Shown here: positions 32,975 to 42,017 of the stretch, piece after piece
Layout: each line of letters starts with the position of its first letter
Numbering within the stretch: position 1 is the stretch's first letter
Assembly (NCBI RefSeq): GCF_034555375.1
Contig: NZ_CP140706.1
Location: 4,083,001-4,147,000, forward strand
Direction: 5' to 3'
Length of the DNA stretch: 64,000 bases
Origin: Pseudomonas sp. B33.4
Lineage (GTDB): Bacteria; Pseudomonadota; Gammaproteobacteria; Pseudomonadales; Pseudomonadaceae
Position numbers and translations under genes: made by a program
The notes under the pieces: generated by a model
Database searches by the model: none
Seen by the model: only the letters and a program-made list of their open reading frames with translations
Told to the model about the DNA's origin: nothing

Positions 32975-35900
32975 ATGCTTCCAACCGATCGGCTTCTGGC
33001 CCTGAACAACAGCATCGGCCTGCTCGTTGTTGCTGCTTTGAATCCCGACGAGCCGGATTTTGACAACCTGATCCGCGAGTTCCGCCTGTGCCTGAACCAC
33101 TACGACGCCTGGGCCGAGCAGTTCTGGACAGGCACCGCGCTGGATGTCGAGCAGGTGTTCACGGTCGGCAACGATGTGCGCCTCAGCGCGCCGATCAAGT
33201 CGCGCCAACCGCTCAGCTCATCGGTGGTCATGTGCTCGGCCAGCGGGTCGCTGACGCTGGTGCACATGTTCGAGGCCGCGCGGTTCGTGCCGATCGGCGA
33301 CACGCCGGTGACGCTCGAACCAGTGCTTGCCGATGTCGGCGGCGTGCTGACTTTCGGCGAAGCGCTGCATTACACCATCGGCCCCAGCGGCATTCTGCAA
33401 GTGACCGACTGCGATCGGGGCCAGCGTTATCGCATCACCTTCTTTCCCGATGTGTCCACCGACCATGTGCGTGCTCTGTATGCCTCTTATGAAGGTGTCA
33501 TTGCAGGCCTGGAAGGCTGGCTGCGCGCTGAGTGGACAGGGTTTCAACCCCAGTGGACGGAGTTTTCCAGCGCCGGATTTCTTGAGCGTTACGGTCAGCT
33601 GCAACAGGCCGACTGGCGTGGGTTCGAGAAAGCCCTGAACGGCGTCTGGGATGACATCAAACAGGTATTCGCGCTGCTCGCCGACTTGCAGGCCAACAGT
33701 GAAAAATTGCTGGAATACCTCAGCGAGGCCGAGCTTGAGGCGTTATTGAATGCCTCCAGCGAGGCCATCGCCAACGGTCTGCTGATCCTCAGTGACGAGC
33801 CACTGCTGTTCATTCATCTGGCCGCGTTCACCAGTTGGCTGAAGATGCTGCCGCCGCAGTATCTGGCTGAAGTGGTGGCCGAGGTGCGGGTCGAACTGCT
33901 GATCAGTTTTCTGCTGATGGGGTTGTCGGGCGGCGTCGGCGTGCCGGTGTGCTTGAGCAGCAAGGTGCTGGCGAAGGTCAAGTCGCCCCGCGCGCGGGAA
34001 TGGCTGGCGGCGTCGGCGTTGCGCTTGGCCGAACTGACGTCCTCGGCGGATTTGACGCGGCATGCCAGCGCTTTGAAGCCGCTGATGCTCAATGTGCGTG
34101 ACGTTGAGTTGAAACCGACACCGTCGATACCGCTGAACATTCGTCAGACCGATTCGCTGGTGTTGACGGTGCCGAATCCGGCGCCTGTTGTGCGGGACAA
34201 GTCTGGCGCTTCGAGCCGGATCGAGCGGCATGAGCCGCATGACGACTCGCCGGATCAGGCGAAAAATCCCAACGGTGACAGCGCCGATTGCGTGCCCTTT
34301 ACCTGCACCAATGGTTGTCCGGTGTCGATGGTTACTGGCGAAGAGCTGCTGACCCTCACTGATGCCGTGCTCGATGGCGTGTTGGCGTTTGAGTTCACCC
34401 GGTTGTATCGCTCGAGCGCCGTCGAGATTGATCTTGGGTTGGGGTTTGGCTGGAGCCATTCGCTGGCGCATCGGCTGGTCTTTGAAGGCGACTTTGTTGT
34501 CTGGGTTGACCATGAAAACCGGCGTACTCGCTTCCCGTTGCCCAGTGTTGTACGACCGGCGATTCACAACAGCCTGTCGCGGGCGGCGATTTTTCTGGGT
34601 GATGAGCCGGAAGAGCTGATCCTGGCGCTGGCCGGGGACACGGCGCGGTTTTATCACTTTCGTGCGGGACGGCTGACGGCGATCAGCGATGCCTATGGCA
34701 ATCGTCTGACGGTGCAGCGCGATCGGTCTGACCGGGTGCAGCGACTGGACAACGGTGCCGGGCGTTCGCTGTTGTTGCGTTATGACCGGGCGCAGTTGCT
34801 GGGTGTCGATTATCAGGTGTTTCGCGACGGTGCCTGGGGCACCGAACAGGCGCTGGTCAGTTACCGCTACGACGCCTACCGGCACCTGATCGAAGCGACC
34901 AACGCCGTCGGTGACAGCGAGCGTTACGACTACGACGACGCCCACGTAATCCTGCAGCGGCAACTGGCCGGCGGCGCGAGTTTTTTCTGGGAGTGGGAGC
35001 GGTCAGGCAAGGCTGCCCGTTGCGTGCGCCACTGGGCGTCGTTCTCGCAGATGAACACGCGTTACGTCTGGAGCGACGACGGCAGTGTCGCGGTGCATTA
35101 CGTCGATGGCACTGAAGAAACGTACGTCCACGACGAGCGTGCGCGACTCGTACGTAAAGCCTCGGCGGACGGTGGCGAGCAGCTCAAGGCGTATGACGAT
35201 GCCGGGCGCTTGATCGCCGAGCAAGATGCGTTAGGCGCCGTCACCGAATACCGCTACGACGAGGTCGGACGGCTGATTGCGCTGATTCCTGCTGCTGACG
35301 CGCCCACGTCCTACGAGTATCGCAACGGTTTCCTGCACAAACGCACTCGCGGCGACGCGGTGTGGATCTACCGGCGCAATGCCGAGGGCGATGTCACTGA
35401 AGCGGTCGACCCCGATGGCCAGGTCACCCATTACTACTACGACACCCGGGGTCAGTTGCTGTCGATCCGTTATCCGGACAGCAGCCGCCATCGTCTGGTC
35501 TGGAACAGCCTCGGCCAGTTGACCGAAGAAACCTTGCCCGGCGGCGGCGTGCGGCGCTTTTCCTACGACGCGCTGGGGCGACGGACCACCACCGCCGACG
35601 AACACGCTGCAGTCACCCGTCAGCATTGGGACGCCGTCGGCCGACTGATCCAGACGACATTTCCTGACGGTGCGACCCGCGCCTACAGCTACGGCGCCTA
35701 CGGTCAGGTCACCGCCGAGCGCGATGAACTGGGGCGCATCACCCGCTACGAATACGACGACGATCTGCATCTGGTCTCACGGCGAATCAACCCCGACGGC
35801 ACGCGGGTGCAGTACCGCTACGACCATGCGCAACTGCTGCTTACCGAGATTGAAAACGAGTCCGGGGAAAAATACCGGCTGGACTACACGCCGACCGGGC

Positions 35901-37828
35901 TGATCCGTCAGGAAAGCGGTTTTGACGGCCGCCGCACGGCGTACGCCTATGACCTCAACGGCCATCTGCTGGAGAAGACCGAGTTCGGCGATGACGGCTC
36001 GCAACTGGTCACCGCTTATGAGCGCGATGCTGCCGGCCGTCTGCTGGTCAAAAACCTGCCCGACGGCATCAAGGTCAGCTATCAATACGACCGCCTCGGT
36101 CGTTTGATTGGTGTCGACGATGGCCAGAACCATCCGCTGGCCTTCGAGTACGACCGCCAGGACCGCTTGATCACCGAACATCAGGGCTGGGGCACCCTGC
36201 GCTACCGCTACGACGCCTGCGGCCAGCTCAAGCGCATGCGTCTGCCGGACAACAGCGTGCTCGACTACCACCACGCCAAGGGCGGCGCGCTGACCGGCAT
36301 CGACCTCAATGGCGCGGAGCTGAGCCGTCACGTCTACCAGTCAGGTCGTGAACAACGACGTCAGCAAGGCCTGCTGCTCAGCGAATATACCTACGACGAT
36401 CAGGGACGATTACTCGCTCACGCCGTAGGCCATCAGCACGATTCGCTGTATCGCCGCGATTATGCCTACAGCGCCAACGGCAATCTCGCGCACATCGCCG
36501 ACAGCCGCCACGGCCAGCGCACCTACGGCTACGACGCCCTCGACCGCCTCATCCGCGTGCGCCACTCACGCGACGAACTACCGGAAAGCTTCGCCCACGA
36601 CCCGGCCGGCAACCTGCTGATGCAGGACCGCCCCGGCCCCAGCCAGATCAAGGGCAACCGCCTGCTGCTGCAGGGCGACCGCCACTATGACTACGATGCC
36701 TTCGGCAACCTGATCCGCGAACGTCGCGGCCGCGCGCAAACACTCGTTACCGAATATTGCTACGACAGCCAGCACCGCCTGATCGGCCTGACCCGCCCCG
36801 CCGGCCAAACCGCGTCCTATCAATACGACGCCTTTGGCCGACGCATCCGCAAAACCGTCGGCGACGTCATCACCGAATTCTTCTGGCAAGGCGACCACCT
36901 CGTCGCCGAAAGCAGCGAACACGAATACCGCAGCTACGTCTACGAACCCGGCACCTTCCGCCCGCTGGCGCTGCTCGACGGCAAAGGCCCGAAAAAAGCC
37001 TGCCCGTTCTACTACCAACTCGACCACCTCGGCACCCCGCAGGAGCTCACCGACTACAGCGGCGACATCGTCTGGTCCGCGCAATACGACGCCTACGGCA
37101 AAGTCGCCACGCTGACCCTGGCCGGTGACGACTACCTGAACCAGCCGTTGCGTTTTCAGGGGCAGTACTTCGATGGTGAAAGCGGCCTGCATTACAACCG
37201 GCACCGGTATTACGACCCAAGGCTGGGGCGGTATCTGACGCCGGATCCGATCAAATTGGCCGGTGGCTTGAATCAGTACCAGTACGTGCCGAATCCGACG
37301 GGGTGGGTGGATCCGTTGGGGTTGAATTCCAATTGTCCGCCGCCGAATAAGCCGGGCTGTGAAGTGCCGGGTGGCATTGGTGGGGCTAAGGTAGATGAAG
37401 GAGAGCCGGAGCGCCCAGCGCCGAAAGGTGGACAAGAATATCTGTACCGTGGAGACAAAACGGACCCCTCGGATATCTTCGTGAATGGTTTCAAAAGCAA
37501 GGGAGATAGCATGGATCTGATGCTTCATTCAATTGACAGCAACTTCCCACCAAGCGGCTTCATCAGTACCTCCCCCTCCAGAGATGTGGGAATAGAGTTT
37601 GCTACAGGTTTTTTCACAAGAACCGGCTTCCTTTACACCCTCAACAAAGTCCCAGGTCACGACCTGAAAAAAGAGCTCGGTTCCAGTTACAAGTTTGATA
37701 GAGAACAAGAGATTGCAATTCCCCGAGCAATCAAAAATGAAGACATCCTAGGTGCCACTATCATCACTGACGAAGGTAAAGAGTTCGGCTACTCCATCCC
37801 TAACCCACACAGGAAAACATACAAATGA
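32975..37828 (+). CDS. RHS-repeat polymorphic toxin with ADP-ribosyltransferase C-terminal tip
   Basis: 1617 residues. Residues 1-~430 are a family-specific N-terminal region (no PAAR domain seen, one hydrophobic segment near 310-325). Then DUF6531 (GCPVSMVTGEE, ~450), about 20 YD/RHS repeats, and the core end DPLGL (1446-1450), where RHS proteins cleave. The 167-residue tip has YRGD (R1492), GFISTS (S1531-T-S1533) and EQE (E1577, E1579): the R-S-E catalytic set of cholera/pertussis-type ADP-ribosyltransferases, which move ADP-ribose from NAD+ to a target. GC drops sharply after the core. The stop overlaps the first immunity gene by 4 bp. Confidence 0.9.
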   Translation: MLPTDRLLALNNSIGLLVVAALNPDEPDFDNLIREFRLCLNHYDAWAEQFWTGTALDVEQVFTVGNDVRLSAPIKSRQPLSSSVVMCSASGSLTLVHMFEAARFVPIGDTPVTLEPVLADVGGVLTFGEALHYTIGPSGILQVTDCDRGQRYRITFFPDVSTDHVRALYASYEGVIAGLEGWLRAEWTGFQPQWTEFSSAGFLERYGQLQQADWRGFEKALNGVWDDIKQVFALLADLQANSEKLLEYLSEAELEALLNASSEAIANGLLILSDEPLLFIHLAAFTSWLKMLPPQYLAEVVAEVRVELLISFLLMGLSGGVGVPVCLSSKVLAKVKSPRAREWLAASALRLAELTSSADLTRHASALKPLMLNVRDVELKPTPSIPLNIRQTDSLVLTVPNPAPVVRDKSGASSRIERHEPHDDSPDQAKNPNGDSADCVPFTCTNGCPVSMVTGEELLTLTDAVLDGVLAFEFTRLYRSSAVEIDLGLGFGWSHSLAHRLVFEGDFVVWVDHENRRTRFPLPSVVRPAIHNSLSRAAIFLGDEPEELILALAGDTARFYHFRAGRLTAISDAYGNRLTVQRDRSDRVQRLDNGAGRSLLLRYDRAQLLGVDYQVFRDGAWGTEQALVSYRYDAYRHLIEATNAVGDSERYDYDDAHVILQRQLAGGASFFWEWERSGKAARCVRHWASFSQMNTRYVWSDDGSVAVHYVDGTEETYVHDERARLVRKASADGGEQLKAYDDAGRLIAEQDALGAVTEYRYDEVGRLIALIPAADAPTSYEYRNGFLHKRTRGDAVWIYRRNAEGDVTEAVDPDGQVTHYYYDTRGQLLSIRYPDSSRHRLVWNSLGQLTEETLPGGGVRRFSYDALGRRTTTADEHAAVTRQHWDAVGRLIQTTFPDGATRAYSYGAYGQVTAERDELGRITRYEYDDDLHLVSRRINPDGTRVQYRYDHAQLLLTEIENESGEKYRLDYTPTGLIRQESGFDGRRTAYAYDLNGHLLEKTEFGDDGSQLVTAYERDAAGRLLVKNLPDGIKVSYQYDRLGRLIGVDDGQNHPLAFEYDRQDRLITEHQGWGTLRYRYDACGQLKRMRLPDNSVLDYHHAKGGALTGIDLNGAELSRHVYQSGREQRRQQGLLLSEYTYDDQGRLLAHAVGHQHDSLYRRDYAYSANGNLAHIADSRHGQRTYGYDALDRLIRVRHSRDELPESFAHDPAGNLLMQDRPGPSQIKGNRLLLQGDRHYDYDAFGNLIRERRGRAQTLVTEYCYDSQHRLIGLTRPAGQTASYQYDAFGRRIRKTVGDVITEFFWQGDHLVAESSEHEYRSYVYEPGTFRPLALLDGKGPKKACPFYYQLDHLGTPQELTDYSGDIVWSAQYDAYGKVATLTLAGDDYLNQPLRFQGQYFDGESGLHYNRHRYYDPRLGRYLTPDPIKLAGGLNQYQYVPNPTGWVDPLGLNSNCPPPNKPGCEVPGGIGGAKVDEGEPERPAPKGGQEYLYRGDKTDPSDIFVNGFKSKGDSMDLMLHSIDSNFPPSGFISTSPSRDVGIEFATGFFTRTGFLYTLNKVPGHDLKKELGSSYKFDREQEIAIPRAIKNEDILGATIITDEGKEFGYSIPNPHRKTYK

Positions 37829-38211
37829 TTGCAAAATTCGAAATAACCATCAGCACTGGAAACATTACAAAAAAAACCGAGCTAATTTGCGATAACGAGG
37901 CGATATCGATAACCGCAACCTTAGAAGACGATAGCCCCACAACCTACATTGAAAGCAATTTTTACAAATGCTTCGGACTACTGCGTAAGGCCAACCCCCA
38001 CATAACATTTTTTTGTAAGGGTGCGAAAATCAATGTTCACCCCTCAAGCATGTCCGCGCAAATGACTCTGGGCATGAAGGCATACGAACTAGAGGCAGGT
38101 AAGACGCCGTCCCTTGCCGACTTAGTTTTCATATTTGATCATGAGGAACAACAATTGACTAACGACCCGGAGGAGCAGCGCGTTTTCTACTTGAACTGGA
38201 TAAAATCTTAA
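37825..38211 (+). CDS. Putative immunity protein 1 for the RHS toxin
   Basis: 128 residues. Overlaps the toxin stop (ATGA), the usual toxin-immunity coupling. Shares with the next two genes the core CKGAKINVHPS, followed by QM..G..AYEL and a C-terminal NDPEEQ...WIK. No signal peptide, so it acts in the cytosol, where the ADP-ribosyltransferase tip would be toxic to a sister cell. AT-rich. The family is not one I can name; function is inferred from position. Confidence 0.8.
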   Translation: MIAKFEITISTGNITKKTELICDNEAISITATLEDDSPTTYIESNFYKCFGLLRKANPHITFFCKGAKINVHPSSMSAQMTLGMKAYELEAGKTPSLADLVFIFDHEEQQLTNDPEEQRVFYLNWIKS

Positions 38212-38273
38212 ACCGAGAAATAAACCCTGAAAGGATTGTGGGAATTTTTGTCAAACAACAACAAAGGTCACGC

Positions 38274-38666
38274 ATGAAAACGATATCTGTTGAGATCGTT
38301 ATAGATCTGAAGCGAGAAACAGGAAATATTGTGATAGAACGAAAAACAAAAAGACTTACCTTCACTATGAAAGACGGTAAAACCAGCACACGCAGTGCTG
38401 CCGACTTGTATATTTGCTTCGGCCTAATCAGGGCAGACTTCCCCGACATCAAATTTCTATGCAAAGGCGCCAAAATAAATGTTCACCCTTCGCGTATGAC
38501 ATCACAAATGTCCACTGGCTTGGTCGCATACGAACTCACTAATGGCCAACCCACCGAAGAGTCTGACATTGTTCGCATCTTCGATTACGAGGACAACAAT
38601 TTAACGAATGACCTTGAGGTTCAAAAAGCCTTTTACTTTCGCTGGATTAAATCTTTAAAGACTTAA
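38274..38666 (+). CDS. Putative immunity protein 2 (paralogue)
   Basis: 130 residues from the ATG at 38274, which aligns with the starts of the other two paralogues; the longer reading from 38238 has an unlikely TTG/GTG-type extension. CKGAKINVHPS (63-73), QM..G..AYEL and a C-terminal FYFRWIKS identify it as the same family. Middle copy of a tandem array, 62 bp after copy 1. It may neutralise a related RHS tip not present here, or the same one. Confidence 0.75.
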   Translation: MKTISVEIVIDLKRETGNIVIERKTKRLTFTMKDGKTSTRSAADLYICFGLIRADFPDIKFLCKGAKINVHPSRMTSQMSTGLVAYELTNGQPTEESDIVRIFDYEDNNLTNDLEVQKAFYFRWIKSLKT

Positions 38667-38769
38667 AAAGAGAAATTCAACCCCGACACACATACCTGCA
38701 CCGAATACTCAGCACCTACCAAGAAATACACCGCAGGCCTTTTTAACATACCCCTAAGAGAGAGCAATA

Positions 38770-39174
38770 ATGGAGTACAGAAAAATATCACTTATCGTCG
38801 ATGGCGCTAGAGAAGAGACCACTATTTATTACGACTCGATAAAAAGCACTATAAATTTCTCCATGCAAAATGGCTTCACCAAGACCGACGAGTCTACTGA
38901 TCACTATCTATGCCTAGCAAAAATAAGACAGGATCACCCTGATGTTATTTTTATGTGCAAAGGGGCAAAACTAAACGTAACCCCATCAAGAATGTGCTCA
39001 CAAATGAGTGGCGGCGTGATCGCTTACGAACTTAAGAATGGTAAGGCCGCAACTTTTGAAGACATTGTCCAAATATTTGATTACGAAGAAAATAACTTAG
39101 CAAAAAGCCTGGAGGAACAGCGCGAGTTTTACTACAAATGGCTAAACTCCCCTTTTGATGGTTCTGAGTTATAA
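38770..39174 (+). CDS. Putative immunity protein 3 (paralogue)
   Basis: 134 residues. Core CKGAKLNVTPS (63-73), then QMSGGVIAYEL and EEQREFYYKWLNS. It starts 103 bp after copy 2, with AGAGAG as a Shine-Dalgarno. The sequence is further from copy 1 than copy 2 is. Such orphan immunity copies are usually left when a toxin tip is replaced. AT-rich like its neighbours. Confidence 0.72.
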   Translation: MEYRKISLIVDGAREETTIYYDSIKSTINFSMQNGFTKTDESTDHYLCLAKIRQDHPDVIFMCKGAKLNVTPSRMCSQMSGGVIAYELKNGKAATFEDIVQIFDYEENNLAKSLEEQREFYYKWLNSPFDGSEL

Positions 39175-39220
39175 ATAATACCAGAAGCCTTTGTAAGATG
39201 AGCGGCTCAAATCACGCCCC

Positions 39221-39436
39221 TTAATTTGATAAATACATCGGCACGGTCGCATCATCCATCAGCGACCCCGGATCCTTGTTCCCCGAATCATTTATAAACG
39301 ACAGCCAACTCGGGACTCTCTCTTCCTTGCCTTCAGTTTTTCAGGTGTCACGGCAACCCTCATCATTTCCAAGGGGTGCAAACGTTCAAAAAACCCCAAC
39401 AGCCAATCGTTCCAGCGTCTGACCGAAAAATAAGAA
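39221..39436 (-). pseudogene. Frameshifted 3' remnant of an unknown gene
   Basis: No intact ORF, but two minus-strand segments read like one protein joined by a shift near 39320. The upstream part contains RRWNDWLLGFFERLHPLEMM, the downstream part WLSFINDSGNKDP and ends DDATVPMYLSN with a TAA at 39221. No start exists; the 5' end runs into the terminator at 39437. I do not recognise the family. It is probably the decayed tail of a gene lost when the RHS locus was rearranged; the frame assignment is my reading. Confidence 0.35.
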
Positions 39437-39468
39437 AAGCCCGGCAGCGCTACCGGGCTTCTTTATTT
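39437..39468. terminator. Terminator downstream of the GH18 gene
   Basis: AAGCCCGG-CAGCGCTA-CCGGGCTT stem. On the minus strand it is followed by TTCTTATTTTT, on the plus strand by CTTTATTT, so it can act for the chitinase gene and for plus-strand transcripts from the immunity cluster. Confidence 0.8.
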
Positions 39469-39472
39469 GCAA

Positions 39473-40531
39473 CTACCGAGCGATGAGTGAACGCGTGTCA
39501 TCGACAGCCTGCCCGGTGAAAGAGACCCCGTGAATCAACGGCCCATAACGCCGGCTGAATTCCCAGCTATACGGCACACGATCCTTGCTGGTGCCATTGT
39601 CCCAATTCACCGACCAGGTCATCAGGCCTTTGATCGGTATCCCCTTGATAGCCAGACGCTTGAGCACATTACCGACCACGGTTTTATCGATCACATAACC
39701 GGTGGCCGCCGCATCGTTGTTGGCGGGCAGGCCGATGACGAACTTGTCCGCCGGGATCCGGGTGAAGCCGCGCGTGCCGGTCACCAGACTCTCTGTCAGG
39801 TAGTAGAGGAAATCCTCTTTCAGCGGGTCGTTGTTCTGCGCAATCCACGCACCTGCGCCGTTGTTGGCTTCCGGTACCCAGACACCGTCTCCACCCTGGT
39901 TATAGAACTGCGGGGCGATAAAGTCGTAGTAGCCTTCCAGCGCTTGCAGGTAGCTTATGTATTTACCGGTGCTGGTCAGGTACGGGAACTCCGGGGCCAT
40001 GCTGATGATGAAGTGTTTGCCCTGGCCTGCGTAGTGATCCTTGACCAGTTTCAGCGCAGCCGGGAGGACGGTCTTGTTGGCAGCGAAATCAATCGCGCTC
40101 TGTTCAAGATCGATGTCCAGTCCGTCGAAGCCGTAGGTTTCCACCAGACGGATGATTTCATTGGCCAATGGCTGTTCCTGGCCGCTGCGCAATTCGATGT
40201 GCGCATCGGCACCGCCGAGGGAGATCAGCACGGCCCGACCCTGACTGTTGAGCACGCCGACCTGGCGGCGGAACTCGGCATCGGACACGTTGAACGGCTT
40301 GAAGGTCGGAATGCCGCTGCCCTTCATGAAGGCCACTGCAACGACGTTGTACTCCTTGGGCACTTCCTCCAGCGAGAGGCTGGCAAAGCGGCCCTGGCGA
40401 TAACCATCGCTCGCCCCCGCTGGCCAGTTGTGCCAGAAGCCCATGAGGATCTTTTTGCCGGCAATGCTCGGCATCAGCGAAGCGGCATCGCTCGCCGGGT
40501 TTTGCATTAAAGAAAAGTCGATATTTGACAT
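39473..40531 (-). CDS. Glycoside hydrolase family 18 chitinase
   Basis: 352 residues. The GH18 catalytic motif DGLDIDLE (136-143, acid Glu143) and VLISLGGADAHIELRSG before it are clear; APQFYNQGGDGVW and LMTWSVNWDNG are the other GH18 strands. It cleaves beta-1,4 links of chitin or related GlcNAc polymers. The N-terminus MSNIDFSLMQNPAS has no signal peptide, as in ChiC of P. aeruginosa, which leaves the cell by a non-Sec route. Adjacent to an AA10 LPMO (43-bp gap), so the two form a chitin-degrading unit. Confidence 0.93.
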   Translation of the reverse strand: MSNIDFSLMQNPASDAASLMPSIAGKKILMGFWHNWPAGASDGYRQGRFASLSLEEVPKEYNVVAVAFMKGSGIPTFKPFNVSDAEFRRQVGVLNSQGRAVLISLGGADAHIELRSGQEQPLANEIIRLVETYGFDGLDIDLEQSAIDFAANKTVLPAALKLVKDHYAGQGKHFIISMAPEFPYLTSTGKYISYLQALEGYYDFIAPQFYNQGGDGVWVPEANNGAGAWIAQNNDPLKEDFLYYLTESLVTGTRGFTRIPADKFVIGLPANNDAAATGYVIDKTVVGNVLKRLAIKGIPIKGLMTWSVNWDNGTSKDRVPYSWEFSRRYGPLIHGVSFTGQAVDDTRSLIAR

Positions 40532-40574
40532 GTTCTAATCCTTCAGAACGTGTGGGTTTGACGACGCAGCGCCG

Positions 40575-41210
40575 TTATTTGAAGTCGACGTCGAAGGCCT
40601 GATAGAAGGCGTTACCGGTGTTGGCAACGATCCACATCAGCACGATCACGTGATGGCCCCTCTTGTTGGCTGGCAGTTTCACCGCGTGATTGACCTTGGC
40701 CTTCAGCTCATTCGGATAGCTGTAATAAGGCACCTGAGTGTAGAAGTCCTCGAAAAACGGTTGCGCCTCCAGTTGCGCGCGGCTGATGCGTTGTTTCGGG
40801 TCCCAGCCATCCTTGGTGATCAGCCAGCGGTAGCCGCGGGTGGTGTGCGGCGCGGTGTATTCCCATTTGATTTCGAGGGTCTGCCCCGGCGTGACATTGA
40901 GCAGCGGCCAGGTGAACGGGCGAGCGAGTTTCTTGCTCATCTCTTCATTGGTGAAGTTCACGCAATCGCGGGCATCGTTCTTGCCGCCGCTGAGAATGTA
41001 GCCGTCGGCCGGTGGCGTGACACTGTCCGAGTCGCTCTGGTAAGGGGCCGGAAACGGCCCCGCTGCCAGTGCCGGGAAATTCTTCCCGCCTTCCATTTCG
41101 TTGACCTGCCAGGCGCCGAGCAATCCTTGCTCGATCGCCACCGCACCGCGGCTCGCAGGGGAGATGACACGACCGTGTCGCAGTTGGGTTTGTGCGTGTG
41201 GTTGATTCAT
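40575..41210 (-). CDS. AA10 lytic polysaccharide monooxygenase (chitin-active)
   Basis: 211 residues from the ATG at 41210, with GGAG 8 bp upstream. AA10 fold markers are HGRVISPASR (brace His12), TAPHTTRGYRW (second His122) and the C-terminal NAFYQAFDVDF (axial aromatic). LPMOs oxidatively cut crystalline chitin with Cu and O2/H2O2. The brace His must be residue 1 of the mature enzyme, yet only 11 polar residues precede it and there is no signal peptide. Either an unusual leader is removed or the start is misjudged. Operon with the GH18 gene. Confidence 0.88.
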   Translation of the reverse strand: MNQPHAQTQLRHGRVISPASRGAVAIEQGLLGAWQVNEMEGGKNFPALAAGPFPAPYQSDSDSVTPPADGYILSGGKNDARDCVNFTNEEMSKKLARPFTWPLLNVTPGQTLEIKWEYTAPHTTRGYRWLITKDGWDPKQRISRAQLEAQPFFEDFYTQVPYYSYPNELKAKVNHAVKLPANKRGHHVIVLMWIVANTGNAFYQAFDVDFK

Positions 41211-41431
41211 GTTTTTCACTCCGTTGATTTAAGAACTCTCCTTTCCGAGGAGAGGCCTTCAAGCTAACGGAGACGGATTTTTTGTCCATCGGCGGTTTTG
41301 TCGCAGTCGACGGCCTCAAGACGTAAAAACACTGAAAATACTGGATGCATATACAGTCAATTACGATAACGCCCACCTGAGATGACGCCAAAAGATTACA
41401 CGCCAATGCTGCAAAAACTGCCATTCAGTAC

Positions 41432-41869
41432 TCACGGCAACTGTGCCTTGAACTCCTTTTCGTACTGTCCGGCGAGTTGTACTTTCTGTTTCTCGTTGAG
41501 CAATTTTCCGGCCATCTGGAAGAACTTCTGCTCTTCTTCCTTTAAATGATGATGAACCTTGTCCGAAAGCTTCTTCGCGGTTGCCAACCACGCCGGACTG
41601 GACATCTCGGTCTCGTCGAGTTCTTCCATCATCTCGTCCATTTCATGGTGTTCAGCGATGGCATGGCGGCTCAGATCGACGCCGTTATCGAACTCCATCA
41701 GTGGAATGTAGAAGTGACGTTCTTCGGCCGTTTCGTGTGCCTGGAGTTCTGCCTTGAGCTGTTTGTAAGCTTCGACCCGTTCCGGCGTATCGCCGCTGGT
41801 TTCGATCAAGGTCTTGGCGTAGCCACGCTGGCGGTCATGGCTTTCGCGAAGGGCTTCGAAAATATTCAT
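41432..41869 (-). CDS. Hemerythrin domain-containing protein
   Basis: 145 residues, all-helical. Iron-ligand pattern: His11 (ESHDRQR), HETAEERHFYIPLM, HAIAEHHEMDEMMEELDE and VHHHLKEEEQKFF supply the His and Glu/Asp set of a diiron hemerythrin. Such proteins bind O2 or sense and buffer iron, oxygen or NO. It is single-domain and cytosolic. GAGGAT before the ATG. Confidence 0.93.
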   Translation of the reverse strand: MNIFEALRESHDRQRGYAKTLIETSGDTPERVEAYKQLKAELQAHETAEERHFYIPLMEFDNGVDLSRHAIAEHHEMDEMMEELDETEMSSPAWLATAKKLSDKVHHHLKEEEQKFFQMAGKLLNEKQKVQLAGQYEKEFKAQLP

Positions 41870-42017
41870 GGGGGATCCTCATCAACCGCGTGCTGGAATG
41901 ACGCTGTAAAGGCTAGACCCCGACGTAAGAGCGGCAGTTCCACCGGGTTGAAGAAGGGCTTGGAAGATGGCTGCGGGGCAGGATAGGCTGCAAATTCAAA
42001 CCACAAGGAAGTCATGC

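Noticed and set aside
40945..41424. Upstream minus-strand ORF as a possible signal peptide for the LPMO
   Set aside because: It is in another frame and would not fuse to the AA10 domain without a frameshift; no hydrophobic leader is seen.
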